From Phocoena phocoena (Eukaryota; Chordata; Mammalia; Artiodactyla; Phocoenidae), in the NCBI RefSeq assembly GCF_963924675.1, contig NC_089221.1, forward strand, positions 4,771,851-4,835,850: 64,000 bases of DNA. The letters are read 5' to 3'. How positions within the stretch are numbered: the first letter of the stretch is position 1; the number at the start of each line of letters is the position of its first letter. The translations under genes were made by a program, and so were the position numbers. Shown one piece after another: positions 10,217 to 20,695 of this stretch. Under the pieces are notes generated by a model. It searched no databases. It had not been told where the DNA came from and saw only the letters and a program-made list of their open reading frames with translations.

Positions 10217-12070
10217 GTAAAAAAACTTTCTATAATAGGATAATCATCATAAAAATGTAAATAAGAAACTAAAAAAAAAAAAAGATTTCATGTCACCACA
10301 GTGGAATCATATTCTACATAAACTAGGTGAGCTCACTATTTAAAAAACTCATTGATGGATAGTCTTGCAAAGTGGGAAATCCCTGATTTGCCTGTTTCCA
10401 GTGTGTGCATTTTCTTTAACAAGTTTGCAAGTACCAGAAAACATTCAAAGTATACTGGATTTAGCTCAGCTTTCCCATAGAGCAAACCTCCACCAGGATA
10501 TACTCTGCTGGTCCTTGGTGGTCTCCCTAAGGGCTTCACCTCCTCTGAGATTACCCTCATTAACCCAAGGGCACCTCTCAACCATTAGCTGGGATTTAAT
10601 AAAAAGACACAGAGGGTGCTCTTTTCCTCTGGGCTCTGGAGTTCCCTGAGTACCAGGCCTCCTGGAATGAGAACAAAGGATGTGAATGAGATCTGGAGGT
10701 CTCAAGGACCTTCCTGTATGACCTTTGTTGGAGCAGTTGAGGCTCACATCCCTGATCTTCCCCAAAGCTCAAAGAAGCTGCGTAGTGGAACTGAGGTGTT
10801 ATGGGGCAGATCCTGCTGGACCCAGGCTCTGCGGCCAAGCCTGCAGCCAATTACACAGAGAATGGCTACCTTCCCCTTTATAGGGCTTCCACCACAGAGG
10901 GCCCCTCCTGCACACTTTCCTCCCTGTCCTGGTGGCTCTCAGGAGGATCCCGAAGAAGGAACATTGTGAAGATGCAAAAGGAACCAGCAGGGTGGGGATG
11001 CAAGGCAGACATATAATGACCTGTTTATTTTGCTAACCAATGTACTTTGGGGAAACATTTAATTGTCAACCCCATGAGTGTTAACAGAGAAATAGAAGAA
11101 AATCTAAATTAGAAAAACAAGTGAAAGGTCTCTATTTGCAAGTTTATGTATAAAAGGAATGCTGGCTTGAAAATTAGGTGTTTTTACTTAGTACAGTATA
11201 AATACTGGTTACAACCTGCACTTATAAATTTCCAACCTGAAGCTTAGCTGGGTTTGAAGAGGAGAGTGATGGAGTCAGGCGTGACCATTTCCTGAGAAAC
11301 AAGTCAGACACAGCCAAGAAAATAGAACAAACACAGAGAGACAGCTCACAGGAGGTGCAGCAGAACTTAAGGGAAAGAAACCCAGACAGGTCCAGAGCAC
11401 TACAGGTGTGGCTGGGACAGGTGAGGGTGGGTACTGGAGAAGTTAATTGGAGGGCTTGGAAAGGTGCACAAAGCTGTCACCCAGAAATGACAGCAAATTC
11501 CAAACCTGGAGCAATGGTCCTCAATTTATATGCTATCCTGAAAACGCAGGCAACTGGATTTTTTATTGCTGCTGCAGCATCCTGAACTTACCTATTTCTG
11601 AAAACTCAGTTTATATTCAAGTCACTTGTCTTTTGCTCCTTCCTACGGTTGAAATCTGTCTTCTTGTTATCTGTGTTTACAATATTTACTGTTGGGAAAA
11701 ATGGAAGTCTGGAAGCTAATAACGAAAGATAAATTCTAAATCCAAGAGGTTCTAGATTGCATGGGAGTCTCTCAGCAAATTTCTGCCATTTTCTGCAGAG
11801 AAGAATTCACATAAGCTGTAGGATTGGTAGTGACCTTGTCCCCTGTTAAGAGGTCACCTGAACTAGAGGAATCAGGAATCACGTGCAGGGAGCCAACGGT
11901 GGTAGTGCCACTTTCTCCTCAGTCACAGAGGAAACACTTGACAGGAGGCAGCTATAGGCCTAAGGGCCTGGCATCCTGTGGGTATTTTTCTCTTTCTCCC
12001 AACTAAATAATTTCAGGAGATGGGTAGCGGAGGAAATACCACACAGAAAATCACTCATTACGTTTCTAGG
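10217..12070. other. Single-copy stretch, no gene seen
   Basis: An A-rich tract lies at 10271-10283. The segment 10480-10990 is GC-richer and carries overlapping frames up to 117 codons, but they show no family resemblance and no splice context I can defend. Confidence 0.55.
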
Positions 12071-12620
12071 TTGATTCGATTTCTATCACTGCTATAATAA
12101 ATTACCACAGATTTAGCACTTTAAAACATGTTTATCATCTTGCAGTTCTGTCGGTCAGGACTCTAACAAGGGTCTTACGGGCTAAAATTAAGGTGTCGGC
12201 AGGCTACCTTCCTCTATCTCTCTGTCTTTCCTAGTACCTGGAGACTTGCTTATTTTGATTGACTACAGAATTTAATTCCTTGAGGTTGTGGGACTGAGGT
12301 CCCGTTTTCCTGCCAGCCATCAGCTGAGGCCATTTCCAGCTTTGTAAGGCCATCTCCATTCCTTGGCTTATGCCCATTTCCTCCTTCTCAAAGCCAGCAG
12401 TGCTGGACAAGTCTCCTTCACCCTGCATCTCTCTGACTTCCCTGCTTCTGAACGTTGCTGTCGTTGGATTCCATCCACTCATCTAATCCAGGATATTCTC
12501 CCCATCTCAAGACCCGTAATCTTAATCTTGTCTGCAAAGATTCTTTTGTTACCTACAGTAACATAACCTTAACATATATGTAGGTTTCTCCATATTATAC
12601 TGGGAATTTAATCACAAAAA
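12071..12620 (-). mobile_element. MLT1-type (ERVL-MaLR) LTR, antisense
   Basis: The left end carries the inverted MaLR terminus (ACTGCTATAATAAATTACCA, then CTTGCAGTTCTGTCGGTCAG). The right part has the inverted MLT1 body (ATCTAATCCAGGATATTCTC, then CTTGTCTGCAAAGATTC). MLT1 elements are ancient non-autonomous LTR retrotransposons, usually found as solo LTRs. The right boundary is uncertain through divergence. Confidence 0.82.
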
Positions 12621-12919
12621 TAAGATTGTAAGGCTAATGCTTACACTACACACTAAAAGCAAGTGATTTTATGCTAATTGAAAATATAGCTTATCTTCTA
12701 AAGACCTCACCTGGTAGAATCATTAGAATTTAGTTAAATTATTAAAATTAAATTGTTTTAAAAATATACTAGATAATCCACTCTTCTTCTTAATTCTGAT
12801 TGACCTCACTATTCACTGACAATAGATGTTAGTTAGAAGATACTGTAAACTAGTGTATGTCTAGGTCTGGATATTAGCCTGCAGCATCCCTAGGCCCTGT
12901 TCAGCAGTGATCCTCAGTA

Positions 12920-13574
12920 CAGAGAGAGTACATACGAACAACGAGTTCCCTTCTGAGAGCAAGTTCCTAAGTCCAATTTGTTCGTAAATCCAACAAAGTT
13001 GGCCTGGGTACCCAGCCAACACAATCGGCTGTATAGTACTGTATTGTAATAGGTTTGTAACACAAGTATATTATGTCTGTCTGCTGAAATAAATATGGGT
13101 ACTATGGATCCAAAGAAATCATAAAAAACACACATAATATTAAACTCAGTTTTAACAAATGTGGTCACAGTGAACTAATTGGATTTAAAAGATTATATCT
13201 GATTTTTATATATCAATCCAATGTCTGTAATATCTAATGTACATTCCTATTCAAAATTCTTCAGACTGAAATTATTTTATGAGCTTGAAATATAATTTTT
13301 TAAAGAAATATTTTGTTCTAAGGTTGCATATTCTAAGAAGTTCTGCAGTAGTACCAAAGAAATGAACATTTCTATTTTATACGAGTACTGTACCACTGTA
13401 CTCCATACAGTCCTGTGCAGTAAAGTACACAAAAGCAAAACCCCTTGTAGAGGACACACACACATGACAGTGTAAGCCAGACACGTGAACTAACTTACGT
13501 GACTGGACCTGTGAATGCACATTTACATCTTTGAAAGTTTGCAACTTGAAGGTTCATATGTAGGGGACTTACTG
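12920..13574 (-). mobile_element. Tigger/pogo-like DNA transposon, internally deleted
   Basis: Flanked by TA on both sides (12918-12919 and 13575-13576), the pogo/Tigger target duplication. The right end is GTAGGGGACTTACTG, the inverse of the CAGTAAGTTCCCC end of the related copy at 47520. The left end (CAGAGAGAGTACATACGAAC) is more decayed. The segments CCAATTTGTTCGTAAATCCA and TTTGCAACTTGAAGGTTCAT are shared with that copy in opposite orientation. No transposase frame survives. Confidence 0.78.
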
Positions 13575-13774
13575 TACTTTCCATAATGGGTGCTGCCCTT
13601 ATTCTCAATCTCTTATTTTTCTTCAAAGTACCTGTTTACTGTCTGTATTCCTCACCAGGATTTATAAGGAATCATGCATGTTTTTATCACTGAGCACACA
13701 AACCTAGTGCATTGTGCCTGGAGAAAAGCAGCTTAATAAAACTTTGTCATATATGGACATATATTTGAACAAAT

Positions 13775-13815
13775 TAATGGGTGGATGTGTGGATGGATAG
13801 ATTAGTGGATGGATG
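13775..13815. repeat. Degenerate (GGAT)n tract, left half
   Basis: GTGGATGTGTGGATGGATAG and similar units. The same repeat resumes at 14343 after the LTR, so it appears to be one tetranucleotide tract split by that insertion. Confidence 0.8.
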
Positions 13816-14342
13816 TGATAAGTGGCATATTGCCTGCCATATCAGTAAACAAAGGATGTCTCAGTCATCAGCTATTATAGCCACAGCCTATGGTGAGCTT
13901 GTGAGCCCTGAGGGAACTCGGGATGGAAACAAAAAATAAATGCCATCTAGCAGCCATTAGACTGCAGTTACGCCCTACCATGAGCCCTGAGGAAACTCAG
14001 AATGTGATAACACAGGATACTGGCCCCACATAACTGAGGTGCACTTCAAAGGAATGATTTCAGTGAGGCTAGACTCTTGCACCTTCCCAACCATAGAAAA
14101 GTTCTAAATTCCTTAACTTGAGATATCAAGTTTTCTTTTATTAACAGTAATCCTTTTTTCCTGATAGCTGCCCTTTGTTGGAAAAACTCTATATATCCTG
14201 GCTCCCCCCTCTCCCATCTCCTTGGAGTAGTTTTTACAGGGTTACTTGAGAAGTTGCCTCCTGGGCTTGAAATCCTAAAAAATTCCCACCTAACAAAACA
14301 TAATTCTCAACTTTTAGGATGTAAATAATTTTGTTGTCGACA
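13816..14342 (+). mobile_element. Probable solo ERV LTR
   Basis: A 527-bp block starting TGATAAGTGG and ending TTGTCGACA, flanked on both sides by GATG/GGAT repeat. It contains a TATA-like CTATATATCC near 14190 followed by a pyrimidine-rich stretch, as in LTR promoters. I see no AATAAA in the usual place, and orientation is inferred from the TATA-like box. The LTR identity rests on TG...CA ends and general resemblance. Confidence 0.5.
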
Positions 14343-14364
14343 GATGGATGGATAGATATATGAA
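14343..14364. repeat. (GGAT)n tract, right half
   Basis: GATGGATGGATAGATATATG, a continuation of the tract at 13775-13815. Confidence 0.75.
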
Positions 14365-14479
14365 TCAAAGACTGTAGAATAGTTTCTTGCATTGAGAGGA
14401 AGTTTCAACTAGATAACTTAGTTTCCACTCAATACTTAGATTATATAATTTTCTAAATCTGACCATATTAAGGAAAATA

Positions 14480-14690
14480 ATCATTCCCACTTGTATACCT
14501 CTGTATGATTTTTAAGCACTTTCACATCCATTATCTTCTTTAATTTATATGTACTACTGACATAACTGGAATACATATTCTCATTTTAAATATTAGGAAA
14601 TGAAGATTTAAAGCTAGTTAGTTTGAAAGGAAGGACAGAACGCTGGGCTCCTAATTTTCAATCCAGTACATTTGTTCTGTATTAAGTCCT
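14480..14690 (+). mobile_element. MIR SINE-like fragment
   Basis: Follows the MIR layout: a CTTTCACATCCATTATCTTC-like region, then ATTTTAAATATTAGGAAATG, then GATTTAAAGCTAGTTAG in place of the family's 'gag...aagtaacttgcccaaggtcacacagctag'. It is a diverged ancient mammalian SINE, with no TSD expected at this age. Confidence 0.6.
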
Positions 14691-14940
14691 GTACACAATC
14701 AACCAGGCCACCAAAACCCACAATATACAAATTCTGTTAAATATGTGGCTCTAACTTCCAAACTTTGGTTTTCAAACCTGGAGACAAGTTTGTACTGAAT
14801 TCCAAAGACTAGACTCAAGCCCAGAGAGGTCTGAGAGGGGAGTGGGAACACTGGGATCCTTACAGACCTGGTTCCAGGACTTTTCCTTATTCTTGAGCAA
14901 GGTCTTTTTTCACAATCTAGGGACATTGATACTGTAATAC

Positions 14941-15436
14941 TGAAGAACAGATCTGACACCATATTGGAGCTGATTCTTTTACTTTAAGCTTTGTATTCTA
15001 TTGCTTTGGCTGCAAGTTAATCACTAAAGGAATGTAGCCTATATGTTACAGGACATTATGGCCCATCCCTGGGCACCCTGCCTCCCAAGCCTAAGCATTA
15101 AGCTTTGTTTAACTCACAGGAAACATCCTGACCAGGTCCACCTGTGAATTACTGCAGGTAAAAAGAAATGAACACTATCTCTCTGGAGTCTGACTGGAAC
15201 CAAGAAATTTGTGGCAACTTATCACCTGTTTACTTTATCTCTTCACCTCCCCTTCTTTGTAAAATAAAAGAAATGAGCATCTAAACTCAGGCAAGATTGT
15301 TCTTTAGGACATGAGTCCCCCATCTTCTTGGTCTGCTGGATTTCTGAATAAAGTCACTATTCCTTGCTCCAACACCTCATCTCTAGATTGATCAGCTTGT
15401 TGTGTGGCAAGAAGTGTGAACTTGGACTCGGCAACA
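14941..15436 (+). mobile_element. Solo ERV1-type LTR
   Basis: A 496-bp LTR beginning TGAAGAACAG and ending CGGCAACA, flanked by the 4-bp duplication ATAC (14937-14940 and 15437-15440); 4 bp is the usual gammaretrovirus-like ERV1 spacing. A polyadenylation signal AATAAA lies at 15347-15352, about 90 bp from the 3' end, as expected for the R/U5 boundary. No internal retroviral sequence or second LTR is adjacent, so it is solo, formed by LTR-LTR recombination. Confidence 0.75.
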
Positions 15437-16940
15437 ATACTGCATTTTCAAGATTAGAGGGAGGTAACATGTCTAAAGTACCTGGATCAGGGACCTGTAG
15501 CTCTCTGAAAAGTTCAAAATCTAAAATTAAAGTTTCTAAATATTGAGGGCCAGTCTTTTGGTTCTCAACAGGTATCTGGCATCCTGAGAGCTGCTGTGGA
15601 GAGAAGAGCTGAACAACTTACCCCACATCTGAGGGGCACTTTGGAGATGGAGACAGGAAGACATTGGTGAAATTTGCAGTCAGCACCAGGGGTTGTGATT
15701 ATCATGTCCCTTCTTTCCTCTGAAAATCCTCTGGGTGAGGCTCTCTGTTTTAGCATTAGACTCCATTACTCTGCTTTCGCTTTGCTTTGCTTTTCTCTAT
15801 TTTCTACAGTTAAAAATAAATACACCTAGTAGTCCTAAACACAACCACTAAACTCTTCCATTTGCAAGATGACACATTGTTTGCATGCCTTTCCAGTCGG
15901 ATGCTGACACACCTTCCTTTCCACCCAGTGAGAAAGAGGCACCTCCTCCCATCACACCCTCTTTCTCTGGTTAGTACCAACATATTTTATGACACCTGAT
16001 TGTGTTCAGCTTGGGTTCTCAAGAGAAAGGTGCTCTGCATTGCAATGTCTGCACCTTAGTCAATTTACATAATTTGAAACCCTTTTGCAGACAATTTGTT
16101 CCATGTCATCAGATTTCAGTGTCTTCAAGCTGCTACCAGAGGAGCAGAGAAGCTTCATGCTTGTCCTTTCACAGGAAATGTGCATCACAAGAATACACGC
16201 CAGCCCTCCGGAGGAACAGTGCTGATATAAATCTATGCTGCTGCTACTCAAGGGTGTTGAAATATGTTTATTTTCTTGTTGTTATTATTTCAGTGTTTGC
16301 TTTCTAGACCAAACCTGGCTGTTAGGGACTGTTAACTAAGATAAAGTGCTTCCATTGAAACCTCCTGGTGAAACATATTGACCAAATCTTCATTTTGAAT
16401 CTTGTCCACAAATAATCATTAAAGGTTTGTTTTATTATATTTAAGGAAGGAAAAGGAGAAGGAAGAGAAGGAGGCACAGGAGGAAGAGGAAGAGAAGGGC
16501 ACACCCCTTAAATTTCTGTTTAGCCATCAAGCTAAGTCAGTTTGTTTCAAGTTTCTCTTAGCAAGAGCTTCCTCGGAGAAACATTATATTGACTGTCTGA
16601 ATACAAATTTCTCGAAACTTCTTCTTAAGTAGGCCTTGCAGCTAACGCCTCCGTAAAGCGTTCACATTTGGAAAAGAGCTGCTCTGTGTCCATGTGCTCT
16701 GTAAGCACTCATACGAGAGCTAGAGCTCTAGGTTCTTATGCGTGTAAGTGGGGAACTGCTGTGTTTAAATAATGACTTTTGCCAACAGCAGAAACCAATC
16801 CATGTCCAATTATGTGGGAACTAAGTAACTGGCTTTTGGCTGAGCTGATTGAGTACATTATGGTTTTAAATATCATCTCGATGTATCAATGTTCATCCAG
16901 AGTTCTCAGAGACTAGAAAACCTGTGTACATAGTTACATA
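15437..16940. other. Single-copy stretch with a purine tract
   Basis: No gene recognised. A strand-asymmetric A/G tract lies at 16444-16498 (AAGGAAGGAAAAGGAGAAGG and similar), which gives artificial proline/serine-rich frames on the minus strand. Confidence 0.55.
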
Positions 16941-16941
16941 A

Positions 16942-17256
16942 GGACAGACACAGACGTAGAGAAAGGACATGTGGACACAGCGGGGGGAGAGGAGGGTGAG
17001 ACGAATGGGGAGTTTAGGATTGACATACATACGCTACCATGCGTAAAATAGATAGCTGGCGGGAACATGCTCTAAAGCACAGGGAGCCTAGCTCTGTGCT
17101 CTGTGATGACCTAGATGGGTAAGATGGGATGGGGCTGGGAGGGAGGTCCAAGAGGGAGGGGATATATGTATACATAGAGCTCATTCACTTCATTGTACAG
17201 CAGAAACTAACACAACATTGTAAAGTAACTATATGCCAATTAAAAAAAAAAAAAAA
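16942..17256 (+). mobile_element. 5'-truncated L1 3' end
   Basis: L1 3' UTR from GACGTAGAGAAAGGACATGT through CGTAAAATAGATAGCTGGCG and AGCACAGGGAGCCTAGCTC to ATATGCCAATTAAAAAAAA. Roughly 315 bp with no coding content and no convincing TSD. Confidence 0.88.
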
Positions 17257-17259
17257 GAC

Positions 17260-18164
17260 ACCTGAAAGGGATCCTACAGCAAGGATCAATACTGTTGTTG
17301 TTGTCATTTGTTATACATTATCTGGTTCTTCACCTTGGATCAGATTTCCAGAACACACTCCCTTGTCTTTGCTTCTCTGGGCATAACTGATGGGGCCATT
17401 TGTGGTATAAGAACAGGAAAGGCTTTCTAAATGACAGCAATTAACACAACAATAAAGACGCTGAATTCTGTATATTTAAGGTGATTATTTTTTCTTCTAC
17501 AGTGGCGCTCACTGTCCGCTGGCCAGCCTCAGAGATGTTGTCAGTGGCTACTTGGCGATGGCACAGCCCAAGATAAGATGCTGAGCTGTCCTGATGGATT
17601 CCATGTGCTGAATGTGATATTAGAACAGCAACTAGCAACGGTCCTCATTAATTTTAAGAAATGAATCTTACGCTAACACCACTAATTAGAAAAAAAATAA
17701 TTGCTTGGGTCAAAAAATAGTCATTTGGCAGGGTACCAATTATCCCTGTTGGTTTGTGTGTAAGTCCTGCCTAGAGGCATGTAAACAAACTAAATTGCCT
17801 TTTTAGACTCTTCAAGCTTTTATGATTTTTTAATAACTAATATATAATTGGACAGTTTGATAAGTTTGAAAAACAACTGATTTACTTTGAAATCATGTAA
17901 GAAATGATTTTTTTTTCTTTTTTTACAGGAAAAGTGACTCTTCCAAGAAACACACCAGAGTAGAAAGCTCATCTATAAAAGCACACATTCTTTTCCCTCA
18001 CATCAGATTCCCAAAATGCAAACATATGGCCTGAACTGTACACTCACACATGTGCTTTCATACTGATGAATACTGTTGACCAGATGGCAGATTGAGCTAC
18101 AGCCTATCCCTCTATCTCTGATCCTTAAAATAGGGATTTTGCCTATGCCCAGTTTGTATTACCT
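17260..18164. other. Single-copy stretch; splice-acceptor-like site
   Basis: No exon recognised. A long pyrimidine run ending in TTTTTTACAG at about 17909-17929 is followed by an open frame of about 34 codons. Without a partner exon or known protein this is not called as a gene; see findings. Confidence 0.5.
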
Positions 18165-18275
18165 GTGATATCTAAAATCCATCTTTCTGTCTATCTCTCT
18201 ATTCATCCATCTGTATATCCTTCTTTCTAAGTATCTATCCATCCACCTACCTACCTAAATATCCATCTAGCTGTA
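18165..18275. repeat. Degenerate (ATCC/ATCT)n tract
   Basis: Imperfect tetranucleotide repeat: CTGTCTATCTCTCTATTCAT, TCCATCCACCTACCTACC and similar. Units drift between ATCT and ATCC/ACCT. Confidence 0.8.
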
Positions 18276-18429
18276 ACTAAAAATAATAAGTAGATGAATA
18301 CACAATGAAAATATAAAGATCACATGTCCTCCATAATATAATAAAAAAGTATTCTGCATAGTTTTCTTATTTCAAGAAATGTGTTTACCTTATGACATTC
18401 AGAGAATCATGGATTCATAGAGTCAGAAA

Positions 18430-18535
18430 GCCCTCTGTGATCATGAGAATGAGAACAGAGAAGCTAGGAGAAGTGAAAGAACTTACCCAAACTCACATGG
18501 CTTCTTAAAGATCTGCTGGAACTCGAGCGCCTTTT
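18430..18535 (+). mobile_element. MIR SINE-like fragment
   Basis: Core resembles the MIR 'aggttaagtgacttgcccaaggtcacacagc' block: GAAAGAACTTACCCAAACTC followed by ACATGGCTTCTTAAAG and an AGATCTGCTGGAACTCGAGC end. Diverged and without exact boundaries. Confidence 0.55.
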
Positions 18536-19981
18536 AACTTGACTATTCTGCTTGTATTTATTTCAATGGTGCGTCACTCACCAGAGGAATTTAAACTTAT
18601 TGAAACAGCACTCTTCCAGGATAAGAGAAGGACCTTTGTTCTATTTTAACATGGTTTGCATGGCGTGAAGCAGCATGGATTTACCTAAGGAAGGTTTCAT
18701 GTTGTTCCAGATGATTCTGGTCCCCACAAGATGGCCAGAGGAAGCAAAAGAAGGGAGCAAAAGAAGTTTTGAAGTTAATGGAGCTCACAGTGTGTATGGG
18801 GCCGGGGGGAGGATGGAGTTAGTGCTGATGGACAGAGGTGATCTTGTCTACTTCAGTAGACAAGTGCTGCTCACTTCTGCCAAGACTCTATTCGTGAAGG
18901 TTAGAGAAACCAGAACTCTCTTCGGGTTTCATCTGCTAAGATGGTCTTCCTCTGCAACAACAGAAAACTGTTTCTTCTATAATGAGGCCCCTCATTCACC
19001 ATTCTTTTATTTCTGTTTCTATTTCATAATATTCAAAGATTAGGAGTGATATCATCTCATTAATTCGTTGCTGGCAAGAACAAATGCTCTGAGATGTATA
19101 ATGATGACAACTCTGGCATGAATCTTTGGCAGAATCTGAGGGATTTTGTCTGTAATTCAAAAGTATCTGTCCCTGTGAAAATCCTTCAGAGAGTAAGCCA
19201 CCAAATTATCTCTAACTACTTTTATTATGTTGAACAATCGTCTACCCAGAGCAGTGCATATTGTATTACAAAGGACATAGAAATGGCTATGGCCAGATGG
19301 TATTTTGAGTGTTCTGGATAGCATTATTGTACGGAACATAAGAGAGAGAGATGTTTTAACTGCCCTATGGCATCCCTAACATGGCCAGGGCTGCTCAGTG
19401 GGGAGAGATGGCTTAGTGAAAACTCTTTCAAACATTGATGATCTTATCCCAAAATATAAATTCTGTCAAATCACTCCTCTGTGATGATCATTGTTCATAG
19501 GGGGTTACATGTGCATCAACAAAACAGGGTCTGGGCAGCTCTCTGAACCAATTTATTAAAATACAAAAGATTGATTCTATAAGCTGACAGTTTAGAAATA
19601 ATTTTTTACTCAACCAACAGGAGCCATCTCCAAAGAGATAACTAAGACTTAACCACCTCATTCCGCCATTGTGTGTGTCACCAAGCATACAATTGGCAAT
19701 GACATTCCAGGGTTTTGTCACGGCTGAGCTAACAGCAGGATAAGCCCAGTTAGTGATCCTAAAACTCTAATCATAAATGAATGCAGTAAAACACCTACAA
19801 TTGTAAATAAGAATAAAATGTCTCTGAGCTTCATATTAAATTATAGAACGTGTTCTTCATAATTAAAACCCCAGATATTTTCTTCCATTCAACTTCACAC
19901 AAACTGAATAAAAACAGTGTTAAATAGCTTTATGAACAACTGGGAGGATGATACAGACACAGGTAATTTCTTAGGTATTTA
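18536..19981. other. Single-copy stretch, no gene seen
   Basis: A 122-codon ATG frame at 18675-19043 shows no family resemblance, no Kozak or splice support, and ends in low-complexity F/Y. I read it as chance. Confidence 0.55.
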
Positions 19982-19994
19982 AGATCCAAGCTGG

Positions 19995-20681
19995 GGCATA
20001 TACCCTGAGAAAACCATAATTCAAAAAGAGTCATGTACCAAAATGTTCACTGCAGTTCTATTTACAATAGCCAGGAGATGGAAACAACCTAAGTGTCCAT
20101 CATCAGATGAATGGATAAAGAAGATGCGGCACATATATACAATGGAATATTACTCAGCCATAAAAAGAAACAAAATTGAGTTATTTGTAGTGAGGTGGAG
20201 TTATTTGTAGTGAGGATGGACCTAGAGTCTGTCATAGAGAGTGAAGTAAGTCAGAAAGAGAAAAACAAATACAGTATGCTAACACATATATATGGAATCT
20301 AAGGAAAAAAAAAAAAGGTCATGAAGAACCTAGGGGTAAGACAGGAATAAAGACACAGAGGTAGAGAATGGACTTGAGGACACGGGGAGGGGGAAGGGTA
20401 AGCTGTGACAAAGTGAGAGAGGGGCATGGACATATACACACTACCAAACGTAAAATAGATAGCTAGTGGGAAGCAGCCGTATAGCACAGGGAGATCAGCT
20501 CCGTGCTTTTGACCACCTAGAGTGGTGGGATAGCGAGGGTGGGAGGGAGGGAGACGCAAGAGGGAAGAGATATGGGAACATACGTATATGTATAACTGAT
20601 TCACTTTGTTATAAAGCAGAAACTAACACATCATTGTAAAGCAATTATACTCCAATAAAGATGTTAAAAAAAAAAAAAAAG
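19995..20681 (+). mobile_element. 5'-truncated L1 with clear TSD
   Basis: Contains the last part of ORF2 (reads as [24 protein letters not shown] sequence, then AGAACAAAGTGTCCATC-type DNA), the L1 3' UTR and an A tail at 20666-20680. The TSD AGATCCAAGCTGG occurs at 19982-19994 and 20682-20694 without mismatch, suggesting a fairly recent insertion. An internal 20-bp tandem duplication is at 20178-20217. No functional protein remains. Confidence 0.93.
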
Positions 20682-20695
20682 AGATCCAAGCTGGT

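Noticed and set aside
13775..14364. CRISPR-like spaced repeats
   Set aside because: The repeats are a GGAT microsatellite; this is mammalian DNA with no array structure.
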